From a bacterium (lineage in GTDB: Bacteria > Krumholzibacteriota > Krumholzibacteriia > Krumholzibacteriales > Krumholzibacteriaceae), in contig JAFNGP010000175.1 of assembly GCA_017885175.1 (NCBI GenBank), positions 2,826 through 15,509 of the forward strand: 12,684 bases of DNA, in the 5' to 3' direction. Shown here in pieces: positions 1 through 7,434 of the stretch (positions within the stretch are counted from its first letter, which is position 1; each line of letters begins with the position of its first letter). A program made the translations under genes and the position numbers. The notes beneath the pieces are model-generated. The model was not told where the DNA came from and did not search any database. It was given only the letters and a program-made list of their open reading frames with translations.

Positions 1-710
1 CCCTCGACGGTCGTTTCCGGGAGAACGATGATGAATTCGTCCCCCCCGAATCGCGCTATCCAGTCCACGTCCAGCCGGATTGATGAAGAGATGCGTTCTA
101 CGAACGTTATGAGCGCCCGGTCCCCCGCGAGGTGGCCGTGCGTGTCGTTGATGCTCTTGAAGCGATCGATGTCGCAGAGAACGATCGACAGCGAGCGTAG
201 ATATTTTTGGGCTCTCTTGATCTCCTTCAGGAGATGATCGTTCAGATAGTTGCGGTTGAATGCGCCGGTAAGCGGGTCCAGGATCGAGAGGGTCATGATC
301 TCTTCGTTGGCGCGTTTCAGGGAATGCTCGAGCTCGAGGATTCGCTTCGCCGTGTTCAACCGGGCGACCAGCTCCGCGGGGTGGAACGGCTTGCTGAGAA
401 AATCGTCCGCGCCGGCGCGAAGGCCGGCGACGATATCGTCCTTCGCGCTCTTCGCGGTCAGAAGCACGACGTAGATATACCCGTCGGCGGGAAGGGCCCG
501 AATCGCCGTGCAGAGCTGGATGCCGTCCATTTCCGGCATCATCCAGTCGGTCAGGACGATGGGGAAGAAACGCTTCTTGAACAGCTCGAGCGCCGCGTGG
601 CCGTTCTCGGCCGCGGTGACCGAGAAGCCCGCCTTTTCGAGCGTGAGCTCGAGCTGGCGCCGCAGCGCGGGATGATCTTCCACGATGAGCACGGGATAGC
701 CGCTGTTCAT
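1..710 (-). CDS. Receiver-GGDEF response regulator (diguanylate cyclase), 3' end cut by window
   Basis: The first 236 residues are visible; the frame is still open at the window edge. Residues 5-120 are a CheY-like receiver with acidic E11/D12, phosphoacceptor D55 in the TDWMMPEMDG segment, T85 and K107 in LSKPF. A helical linker (about 122-140) leads into a GGDEF domain starting at DPLTGAFNR, with metal-binding D180 in LCDID and the catalytic loop RFGGDEF at 220-226. It should make c-di-GMP when phosphorylated (family knowledge, PleD/WspR type). The inhibitory I-site normally reads RxxD five residues before GGDEF; here those positions are L-D-V-D (213-216), with an Arg only at 212, so product inhibition may be lost. 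Its ATG overlaps the HPt stop codon as ATGA, so it is translationally coupled to the HPt and kinase genes. Further domains beyond the edge cannot be excluded. Confidence 0.95.
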   Translation of the reverse strand, partial: MNSGYPVLIVEDHPALRRQLELTLEKAGFSVTAAENGHAALELFKKRFFPIVLTDWMMPEMDGIQLCTAIRALPADGYIYVVLLTAKSAKDDIVAGLRAGADDFLSKPFHPAELVARLNTAKRILELEHSLKRANEEIMTLSILDPLTGAFNRNYLNDHLLKEIKRAQKYLRSLSIVLCDIDRFKSINDTHGHLAGDRALITFVERISSSIRLDVDWIARFGGDEFIIVLPETTVE

Positions 711-1072
711 TTTTTCGATATCTCTTCCGGGACCTTTGCCCCATCCGTCGCCTGTTTCACCTTGAGAAGCCGCTCGACCGCGGCAAGATGCCCGTCGAGC
801 GAAAGAACGTCCTCATGAGTCTCATGCAGCCTGCGGTCGCGGCTCTTTTCCTCGATCGTGTGCGCCGTTGCGCTCATATCCGAAAGCCCGAGGTTCGCCG
901 CCGCCCCTTTGAGCGAATGAGCCGCCCGGCTGGCGCTCTGGGCGTCGCCGGTCGCGACCGCCGCCTTGATCGCCGCGAGATCGGATCGGGAAGCCTCGAC
1001 GAACAGCTCGAGAATCTCGCGGTACTCCTCTTCGTCGAGCTCGAGATCGCCGGCCAATTGGACGATGTTCAT
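707..1072 (-). CDS. Stand-alone HPt phosphotransfer protein
   Basis: This 121-residue, mostly helical protein has the Hpt signature AAHSLKGAAANLG, with H52 as the predicted phosphorylated histidine and the usual K55 and G56 after it. HPt proteins carry phosphate between receiver domains in His-Asp-His-Asp relays. The gene overlaps the kinase upstream by 4 bases and the receiver-GGDEF gene downstream by 4 bases. A GGAGGG ribosome-binding site lies three bases before its ATG, inside the last codons of the kinase, so the start is well supported. The tail after residue 105 is polar and lacks a recognisable domain. The obvious partner is the downstream receiver-GGDEF protein. The upstream kinase has no receiver of its own, so the source of phosphate is not evident from this cluster. 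Confidence 0.93.
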   Translation of the reverse strand: MNIVQLAGDLELDEEEYREILELFVEASRSDLAAIKAAVATGDAQSASRAAHSLKGAAANLGLSDMSATAHTIEEKSRDRRLHETHEDVLSLDGHLAAVERLLKVKQATDGAKVPEEISKK

Positions 1073-2730
1073 GTTCCCTCCGATTGCGCGGCTTTCCGGA
1101 CGCGCGACGTGAAATGGAACGTGCTGCCCTTTCCCGGCTCGCTTTCAACCCGGATCTCGCCGCCGAGGAGGGTCGCGATCTGCCTGCAGATCGTGAGCCC
1201 GAGCCCCGTGCCGCCGTGCTTTCTCGTATTCGATCCGTCGATCTGCTGGAAGGGCGCGAATATGATCGAGAGCTTGTCTTGCGGGATTCCGATCCCGGTG
1301 TCGCGCACCGATACGCGTAGCGTGATATCCTCGCCGCGGCCGTTCTCGGCGGCGGCCGCTACCTCGATTTCCCCCGATTCGGTGAACTTGGACGCGTTCT
1401 CGAGCAGGTTGACGAGAACCTGTCCGAATCGCGCGGGGTCGCCCAGCACGATTCGGGGGACTTCGCCGCCGATGTCGCGGATAAGCTCGATATGCTTCCG
1501 CGCGGTTTCGGGGCGGATGAGCTCGCAGACTTCATGGATGATGCGAGCCGGATCGAACGGAACGTTCTCGATCTCCATCCGGCTCGCCTCGATCTGCGAG
1601 AAATCGAGTATTTCGTCGATGAGCGTGATGAGCGTCTCTCCGCTCGTCTTGATGATCTCGGCGAATTCACGCTGCTCCTCCGACAGGTCCGCGTCGGACA
1701 GCATGCCGGCGAATCCGATGATCGCGTTCATGGGCGTTCTCAGCTCATGGCTCACGTTGGCGACGAACTCGCTCTTCATTCGCGCGGCAAGCTCCGCCGC
1801 ATCCTTCGCCTCCCGCAGAACGCGCTCCGTTTCCTTGTGCGCGGATATATCCCTCAGAATGAGCTGGTGGCACACTCTGCCGCCGAACGCGAAGGATGCC
1901 GCGAAGGTGCTCACCGGTATCGCGGCGGCGTCCCTGGCGACTATCTCGCATTCGGTCGCCTTTGCGCTCTCGAGGACGCGCCGGGCGAAATCCTCCGACG
2001 CGAGGGACTCGGACCGTCCGGACAAAATCCTCCCCGCATCCATCGACAGGAGATCGGCGCGCGAACAGCCGGTCAGGCGCTCCGCCTGTCTGTTGCAGTC
2101 GATGATCCGCAGCGTGTCCGATTCGACGATGAAGATCGCGTCGTTGTTGGCTTCGAACAGACCTCGATATTTCTCTTCGCCCTGCCGCAGATCGTTGTAG
2201 GCGCGCTTGAGCTCGATGAGCTTTCCGAGTTCCGTGGCGACGGCGTTTATGAGGTTTCTCTCGTCTTTCAGGAACGGGCCCTCGTCCGCGGCCGGTCTCT
2301 CCTCCAGGTAACAGACTTCGAGTCCGCCGATCAACGAACCATGCACGAGGATGCCGCTTGATTGTTTCCAGAGAGTTTCGTTGAAGTTGCCCGTCTTGAA
2401 CTCCTCGCGCTCGAGAATGATGCGGGCGCAGGCTATCTCCGGATATTTCCAGCCCGAGGGAATGGTCTCGACCGCGGCCTGGAGCATGTCGTCCTGGGAC
2501 CGGTCGTGCCGTTCGGCGAGCCTGGAGAGCCTGATGAGGCAGTTCAGCTCCTTGATGCGCTCCTGCAGCTCCGCCGTTCTCTGCGGCTCCTCGCTGGGCC
2601 GGCCGGCGTGCGGGAAAGAGGCGGCGTCGACAATGGCGCGGCCGGCGCCCCCGGAAGGCGCGGCGCTCCAGGCCGTCCGATGCCGTTCGGGCCGGAGCGA
2701 TTCGATCGTATCGATGAGCTTCAAGTTCAT
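1069..2730 (-). CDS. PAS-containing soluble sensor histidine kinase
   Basis: A 553-residue kinase with no evident membrane segment. Residues 1-50 are low-complexity. About 50-180 form a GAF-like region, beginning with a coiled ELQERIKELN segment, of a type often found at the N-terminus of kinases in sulfate reducers and syntrophs (recalled, not searched). A PAS domain spans about 183-300 (EEKYRGLFEANNDAIFIV). A HisKA domain has H328 in FVANVSHELRTPMN. The ATPase domain has the N-box N441/N445, G1 at DTGIGIP (477-483) and G2 at GGTGLGL (506-512). No receiver follows; the protein stops after the ATPase domain and overlaps the HPt start by 4 bases. I chose the ATG at 2,730. An in-frame TTG at 2,751 is possible, and neither has a clear ribosome-binding site. 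The ligand or signal cannot be inferred. Confidence 0.92.
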   Translation of the reverse strand: MNLKLIDTIESLRPERHRTAWSAAPSGGAGRAIVDAASFPHAGRPSEEPQRTAELQERIKELNCLIRLSRLAERHDRSQDDMLQAAVETIPSGWKYPEIACARIILEREEFKTGNFNETLWKQSSGILVHGSLIGGLEVCYLEERPAADEGPFLKDERNLINAVATELGKLIELKRAYNDLRQGEEKYRGLFEANNDAIFIVESDTLRIIDCNRQAERLTGCSRADLLSMDAGRILSGRSESLASEDFARRVLESAKATECEIVARDAAAIPVSTFAASFAFGGRVCHQLILRDISAHKETERVLREAKDAAELAARMKSEFVANVSHELRTPMNAIIGFAGMLSDADLSEEQREFAEIIKTSGETLITLIDEILDFSQIEASRMEIENVPFDPARIIHEVCELIRPETARKHIELIRDIGGEVPRIVLGDPARFGQVLVNLLENASKFTESGEIEVAAAAENGRGEDITLRVSVRDTGIGIPQDKLSIIFAPFQQIDGSNTRKHGGTGLGLTICRQIATLLGGEIRVESEPGKGSTFHFTSRVRKAAQSEGT

Positions 2731-3053
2731 ACAAACCAGCGGAGTCCGCAATCGGCGTGCCGCGGGAAAAGAGCCCGTTTCGGCCCGGGGACTTTGGTCT
2801 TGCTCGTCGTGGACCGGAGGCGGAGGCGAATACGCCGCAGGGCGTAGCGCCGGTTCGCGGGGACGGCGTCCGCCCGGAAGCGGAACCCGTTTTCGGCGAA
2901 GAAATTGAGATGCGTCCGGCGAGGGGCCCTTCGCTGCCCGTATCCGTTCGATAGTCCTATGTGCGCGGCGGGCGGGCGCGGCGCTTCATGGCCTCGATCA
3001 CAGGCGCCGCTCGATGCATTTTGCATGGCGCGCGGAAGATGCGCCACGGCCGA
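2731..3053. other. 323-base intergenic region, no convincing gene
   Basis: It separates the fibre operon from the kinase cluster. Open frames across it give Arg/Pro-rich translations typical of GC-rich shadow frames, and none has a ribosome-binding site. A small hairpin lies just after the LuxR-type gene (3,026-3,046) and an ATGCA/TGCAT dyad is next to it (3,014-3,026). I see no clear sigma-70 or sigma-54 promoter for the kinase, so either promoter elements are degenerate or the kinase is reached by readthrough. Confidence 0.6.
3026..3046 (-). other. Small hairpin downstream of the LuxR-type gene
   Basis: TGGCGC and GCGCCA form a 6-pair stem with a 9-base loop, starting 7 bases after the stop codon of the LuxR-type gene. 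No U-run follows in the transcript, so it is not a standard intrinsic terminator. It may only protect the 3' end, or it may be chance in GC-rich DNA. Confidence 0.3.
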
Positions 3054-3560
3054 TCAGGCGATGAGCTTGTGAAACAGCTGGGACCGGTTCCCCACGCCGA
3101 GCTTGCGATAGATCTTCCAGAGGTGATTCTTGACGGTCTTGTCGCTTATGCCGAGCGCCTCCGATATTTCCCTGTTGCTCTTTCCGCAGACGAGCTGCGC
3201 GAGCACGCCCTTCTCCCGCTTCGAGAGCGCGGCGCCGCTGGTGCCGTTCTCGATGCCCGCGAGAATGCGGCGGAAATCGGCGTTTTCCGTTTTCGTTTCG
3301 GGCAGGCTCGCGACTATGCAGTTCAGTCTCTCGATGTCGTGCGCGTTGACGAGCGCGTTTGCGCAGAGGGCTTCGACCGATTTGATGACCGCCCTCTGGT
3401 ACGCGTCGATGCGCGCGATGATCGATTTCTCGATATCCTCGTCGAGATGCGATTCGCGTTCGCGGGCGAGCTCCTGCAGGAGGCGCTCCAGCTCGGGAAG
3501 AATCGATTCCTTCGTTTGCTCGTTCGTCGCTTCCGGTAGTGTAGGTAGTTTGATCGTCAT
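3054..3560 (-). CDS. LuxR-type HTH regulator without receiver domain
   Basis: A 168-residue protein whose C-terminus (about 111-165) is a GerE/LuxR DNA-binding domain: LSKREKGVLAQLVCGKSNREI followed by SDKTVKNHLWKIYRKLGV. The N-terminal 110 residues are charged and helical (around 22-60 and 60-85), with no receiver, no phosphoacceptor aspartate and no autoinducer-binding signature, so the input is unknown; dimerisation or protein contact is plausible. The start has a GGAG ribosome-binding site five bases upstream. It lies 12 bases after the two-TM GAF gene and is the last gene of the fibre operon. The likely job is transcriptional control of the same locus in response to the GAF protein, but this is inference from gene order only. 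Confidence 0.88.
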   Translation of the reverse strand: MTIKLPTLPEATNEQTKESILPELERLLQELARERESHLDEDIEKSIIARIDAYQRAVIKSVEALCANALVNAHDIERLNCIVASLPETKTENADFRRILAGIENGTSGAALSKREKGVLAQLVCGKSNREISEALGISDKTVKNHLWKIYRKLGVGNRSQLFHKLIA

Positions 3561-3572
3561 ATTGACTCCATG

Positions 3573-4490
3573 CTATTTCTGATCGGCGAAGCGGCCTTGC
3601 TTCGTTTTCGTCGACGGTTTTTTCAAATGCGGGATCATTTGCTTGAGCCAGCTGACGTGCTCCGCGTGGCGGATGCAGGCGCCCGCGTTCCCGGCGAACA
3701 CCTGAAACGCGCGAAGATCGTCGTCGTCGTACGTGATTTCGGGCGAATTGCTCGTGACGTTGATGACGCCGACGATCTCGTCGCGCAGAAGGATGGGGAC
3801 CACCATCGTCGACGTCAGGGACGGATAGTTGAACTTCAGGTCGGGATATCGCGCGCAATCGCCGGCGTCCCGAAGGAGGATCGGTTCGCGGTGAGCCGCC
3901 GACCATCCGGCGATCCCCTCTCCGACCTTCTGCCGCATATCGATTATGTTCAGATCGCTGTGGCCGGACACCGAGCGCACGACGAGCTCGTTCTTCTGCG
4001 CGTTGAGAAGCATGAGGGAGCTTCGATGGCAGTTGAAAGTCTCCGCGCATATGTTCGTTATGCTCTGAAGGATGCTCCGCACGTCGGTCTCGACGCTCAT
4101 GAGTTGGCTCACGCTCGCGAGTGCGTACATGCGCTCCGTATGCCGGATCAGACGCTGTTCATATCCTTCTTGGAGCGTCAGGAACCGCTTATGCATGCGC
4201 AGGGCGACTCGCTGCTGCTGCGTCAGGTAGGCGACGAAAATCAGCACCGTCAGCGAGAGACCGACGAGCAGGACCAGATCCGTCTTCATCCACGGCCATG
4301 GATTGAAGTGCCGCTCGCTGAGAAGCGGAGGGATTGCCGAGGCGAGGCCAATCGATGTCAGCACGAGCACGCCCGCGAGGAGAAACCAGTTGCGCCAGGT
4401 ATGGCGGTAGAGGATGTCCCTGTCGGCGGGCGTGACGATGTTGTTTGCCCCGATCGATTTGATTGTTGATGCGGTGTCGATCGACGGCAT
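3573..4490 (-). CDS. Two-TM membrane protein with cytoplasmic GAF domain
   Basis: A 305-residue protein. Two hydrophobic segments (about 34-56 and 70-90) form a hairpin in the inner membrane with a short, Pro/Trp-containing loop. A charged helical stretch (95-125) leads to a GAF domain at about 130-275, with typical features such as VGEGIAGW (189-196), PILLRDAG and VVPILLRDEIVGVINV-type core strands. There is no kinase, cyclase or other output domain; the tail after 280 is short and basic. GAF domains bind small ligands or mediate protein contacts, so it may signal by contact with a partner. An AAGGAG ribosome-binding site fits the ATG well. It begins two bases after the small ORF and ends 12 bases before the LuxR-type gene, making that regulator the best candidate partner. 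Confidence 0.88.
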   Translation of the reverse strand: MPSIDTASTIKSIGANNIVTPADRDILYRHTWRNWFLLAGVLVLTSIGLASAIPPLLSERHFNPWPWMKTDLVLLVGLSLTVLIFVAYLTQQQRVALRMHKRFLTLQEGYEQRLIRHTERMYALASVSQLMSVETDVRSILQSITNICAETFNCHRSSLMLLNAQKNELVVRSVSGHSDLNIIDMRQKVGEGIAGWSAAHREPILLRDAGDCARYPDLKFNYPSLTSTMVVPILLRDEIVGVINVTSNSPEITYDDDDLRAFQVFAGNAGACIRHAEHVSWLKQMIPHLKKPSTKTKQGRFADQK

Positions 4491-4492
4491 GT

Positions 4493-4576
4493 TCAGCTCC
4501 TTTCATCGATGCTGAAGTGATCGGCGGACTCGAACGAGAATATTCCTTTGCCCGGGGTCGTCATTTCGCTGGTCAT
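4493..4576 (-). CDS. Small ORF, 27 codons, coupled to the barrel gene
   Basis: The ATG overlaps the stop codon of the barrel-protein gene as ATGA, and the stop lies two bases before the ATG of the GAF protein, so the ORF fills the gap exactly. An AAGGGGA sequence lies about nine bases upstream, inside the last barrel-protein codons. The peptide is acidic and polar, starting MTSEMTTPGKGIFSF and ending ADHFSIDERS, with no signal peptide or membrane segment, so it is expected to be cytoplasmic. I do not recognise it. Placement between an outer-membrane protein and a sensor/regulator pair suggests a regulatory peptide or a coupling leader for the GAF gene; a non-functional frame that only keeps ribosomes loaded is the alternative. 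Confidence 0.5.
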   Translation of the reverse strand: MTSEMTTPGKGIFSFESADHFSIDERS

Positions 4577-7434
4577 TGCCGCACATCCCCTTTGCTTTTC
4601 CCCGAGATGGTGCCGCCGGGGAGGAGCTGGATCGATCTGGGTTTCGGCCAGACGGAGACCGTGATCTCTTTCTTCTCGCCGTGAGCGATCGTGATCGTGA
4701 AATCGTTCGTTTTCAGGATATGCTGGGGGGGAAGCCTCTGATCGTCGATCTTGATCCGCCACATGCCGGGTCTCAACCCCTTGAAGGTGAATCTTCCCCG
4801 TTCGTCCGTATTCTGGAAGAAGCGCTCCTCTCCGTTCGAGAGATCGACGAGGATATCTCCGAGGCCGCCCGCTTCGATGAGATCTTCCCTCGTGAGCGGT
4901 TCCTGCTTGACCGCGCGGGATCCCATTACGGAGAGACCCTGCCGCCCCGCGTTCCGGGGATCGGCCGATATCTTCGCGGGATCGATCTCGAACAGCGCGA
5001 CCGTGCCCGAAATCTCTCCGACCGTCGAGACGCCGATCTCGCGGGAGGTCGTGCGGCCGCCCGTGATCTCGACGGGAATCGGCAGGCCGTCGCTCGGGAT
5101 CCTGTTCATCCCCATCGACCGCTGATCGATCGTGAGCTGGTGAAGGCCCGGAGCGAGGGCGGGGAACGTGAATTCGCCGCGCTTGTTCGTCATCGTGGCC
5201 ACGTCTCCGATCGAGAGGACCACGTTCGGCATCGGAACGGGGTTCGGCTGATCCCTGTCGATGACCGTTCCCTTGAGGAGCCCGAAGCTGCGTTTCTTCA
5301 TCGCCGGTATCTTGAAGGGGACCGTGTATGCGGCGAAGAACGCGTAATCCTCCTTGGCGACGTTTTCGAACTTGAACCATCGTGTCCTGAGGGAAATCGA
5401 GTGCGCGTTCGGCAGGACGTATTCGATATCCGAGAAGACGTAGTCCTGCAGCGGCAGCCTCTCGCTGTCGATGTTGTTTTTCTGGTAGCTGAGGCTCAGG
5501 GTCAGGTGTTGTTTCAGCTTGAGCCACGCGGACGCTCCGACGTTCATCGATTTTTCGGGATTTCCGGTGAAGCTGTTATGGCCGAATCTCGTAAAGAGCG
5601 TATAGCTCTGCGTCGGCGAGGGCCTGATATAGGTGTATACGCTGTAATTGCCGAACGTCCTTTCTTCTCCCCCGGGGAGCCTGCTGTCCACCGTCGCCCG
5701 CTCGGCGTAGCTCTGGACTCCGAGAATCCGGTAGTTGTGCCCGAGCCCCAATCGCAGGGTGTTCTGGGTGAAGTCGTATTGCGCGGGCGCGAGCTTGTCC
5801 CGCCGGTTCAGCGTTTCATAGTCCGCCGACGCGGTCATGCCCGTGGAAAACGTATAGGAGAGCCCGCCGAGGTACGAAACCTCGCGCGAAGCGTCGCCCG
5901 GGAAGCGCCCGGAATCGACGGTGTTGTCGGAATATCGGTATGACGCGTGGCTTCTGAGGTTGCGGCGCAATTCGGCCGAGATCGTGCCGTTGCTGTAGAG
6001 GGCGTTCCGGTAGTAGCCCGGGAAATCCGGCGCCGAATATGTATTTTCGAAACTGTACCACACGCGATTCAGCGAGCGTCCGTCGAGCGTGACCCGGTGC
6101 GCGAACGAGGACGATCCGTCGCCGGTTACGGGATTGCTGCGGGCGTACTCGAGACCGAGGTTGAGGAAGGAGCCGGGATTGATCCGCGTCTGGATCGTGT
6201 ATATGTCATCGCCGGCGCCGGCGCGCGCGGGGGTGTCGTTCAGGCGCTTGTTCAGGAAATTGGCCCGCAGCCCGAACGTCGTGCCGAACCGGTAGCCCGC
6301 GAACGCCCCGATTTCCCGCTCCTGGGGGTCGTCCCAGCGAGTCTCGGCGTAATACGATCCGATCTCGGCCGCTCCCGGATGAAGAATCGCTTCGGCTCCG
6401 CGCGCGTACGTCATGAGCTCCGAGAGGGGAGACAGCGCGTAGAGCTTGTCGCCGAGCGAGAGGCTGAGGTTCTCGTCCGCGTAGGAGGCGCGCAGAACGT
6501 CCCTCAACCCATAGGTGCTTTGATCCTGGCGGTCGGGGCCTCTGAACAGGAAGTCGACCGTTCTCGTTCCCTTTTCGTCGAGCTTGCCGAAACCGGAGTA
6601 CTCCAGTTGCGTGCCGGTCTCGTCGTTCTGCCCGACGGCGATGAAACGCGCCTGGCTCGGAACGCGATTTCGCGGATCTACCGAGGCGAGGAGCTGGGGG
6701 AGGATCTCGACGAACACGGTGCGCGCGAGCGACGTCGAACCGCCGTCCGGCGCCTCGGCGAGAACCTCGACCTCCAGCACGTTGTTGGTCCTGCTATTGA
6801 TCGTCGGATCGGTCTTGACGGAGAGGTTCAGGGGAAAGGAGCTTCCCGCGGCGAGGACGGCCGATACCGGACCCATAACGACGGGGAATTCGGGAGAGCA
6901 CTTTGCGGCCATCTTCATCGTCACGGCGCTGTTGCCGTTATTGATCAGCAGCATGCGAACGTCGTACGCCTCGCCGGCGAGGACGATCTCGGGCTTTTTC
7001 TCGATGACGGCGTCGAGCTTGACGACGGGTTTGATCACGATGGAAAAGCTCTCGACCGCCGCGATCTCGGCAGAACGGCGGTCGGTCATCGAGTAGGTGA
7101 CGCCGTAGGTTCCCGCCGGGTATTTCTTCGGGACGATGAACGTCACGAGCTGCACCTTTTGCTCGCCCGCCGCCAATATGATGAGGCGCTTGTAGGCGAT
7201 GGCCGGCTGCCACCCCTCGGGCCGCGTCGGCAGGTCGAGGTTCTCGTCGAGCTCCACGACGCCATCCGTACGGTTAGAGACGAGGTAGCTCGCCGTGACG
7301 ATGGTGCCCGGCTCGGCCAGGACCAGTCTCGGAGAGGTCAGCGTGAGATCCACGATGTGCCCTCTACCCTGCGCGAAACCGCGCGAAGGAAGCAAGAACA
7401 CCATCGCGAGCAAGATGGCGAATCGGGGCTTCAT
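4573..7434 (-). CDS. Usher-like outer-membrane beta-barrel protein with Ig-like N-domains
   Basis: A 953-residue protein. A signal peptide ends near GFA/QG (residue 21). Two tandem Ig-like domains follow (about 27-136 and 137-246), each with alternating strands typical of bacterial cell-surface Ig folds. Residues about 258-715 are a run of amphipathic strands rich in Tyr/Arg/Asn with YRFGTTFGL and YSFENTYS-type turns, as in large outer-membrane barrels. From 719 come two carboxypeptidase-regulatory/prealbumin-like domains (GTVIDRD...GEFTFPALAPG; GEISGTV...GRFTFKGLRPGMW). Length and order resemble chaperone-usher ushers (periplasmic N-domain, barrel, two C-domains), but I see no FimD/CaF1A family signature, so this is a structural analogy. 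The start is coupled to the chaperone-like gene by ATGA, with a GAGG ribosome-binding site. It should secrete or anchor the two small subunits. A surface receptor or adhesin is the alternative. Confidence 0.82.
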   Translation of the reverse strand: MKPRFAILLAMVFLLPSRGFAQGRGHIVDLTLTSPRLVLAEPGTIVTASYLVSNRTDGVVELDENLDLPTRPEGWQPAIAYKRLIILAAGEQKVQLVTFIVPKKYPAGTYGVTYSMTDRRSAEIAAVESFSIVIKPVVKLDAVIEKKPEIVLAGEAYDVRMLLINNGNSAVTMKMAAKCSPEFPVVMGPVSAVLAAGSSFPLNLSVKTDPTINSRTNNVLEVEVLAEAPDGGSTSLARTVFVEILPQLLASVDPRNRVPSQARFIAVGQNDETGTQLEYSGFGKLDEKGTRTVDFLFRGPDRQDQSTYGLRDVLRASYADENLSLSLGDKLYALSPLSELMTYARGAEAILHPGAAEIGSYYAETRWDDPQEREIGAFAGYRFGTTFGLRANFLNKRLNDTPARAGAGDDIYTIQTRINPGSFLNLGLEYARSNPVTGDGSSSFAHRVTLDGRSLNRVWYSFENTYSAPDFPGYYRNALYSNGTISAELRRNLRSHASYRYSDNTVDSGRFPGDASREVSYLGGLSYTFSTGMTASADYETLNRRDKLAPAQYDFTQNTLRLGLGHNYRILGVQSYAERATVDSRLPGGEERTFGNYSVYTYIRPSPTQSYTLFTRFGHNSFTGNPEKSMNVGASAWLKLKQHLTLSLSYQKNNIDSERLPLQDYVFSDIEYVLPNAHSISLRTRWFKFENVAKEDYAFFAAYTVPFKIPAMKKRSFGLLKGTVIDRDQPNPVPMPNVVLSIGDVATMTNKRGEFTFPALAPGLHQLTIDQRSMGMNRIPSDGLPIPVEITGGRTTSREIGVSTVGEISGTVALFEIDPAKISADPRNAGRQGLSVMGSRAVKQEPLTREDLIEAGGLGDILVDLSNGEERFFQNTDERGRFTFKGLRPGMWRIKIDDQRLPPQHILKTNDFTITIAHGEKKEITVSVWPKPRSIQLLPGGTISGKSKGDVRQ

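Noticed and set aside
788..2200. Long plus-strand frame of 470 codons opposite the histidine kinase.
   Set aside because: It is antisense to HisKA/ATPase motifs that are clearly coding, and its Arg/Ser-rich translation is the usual mirror frame of a GC-rich gene.
2727..3047. 106-codon minus-strand frame between the kinase and LuxR-type genes.
   Set aside because: Arg-rich with no motif and no ribosome-binding site, and it overlaps the kinase start; treated as non-coding.
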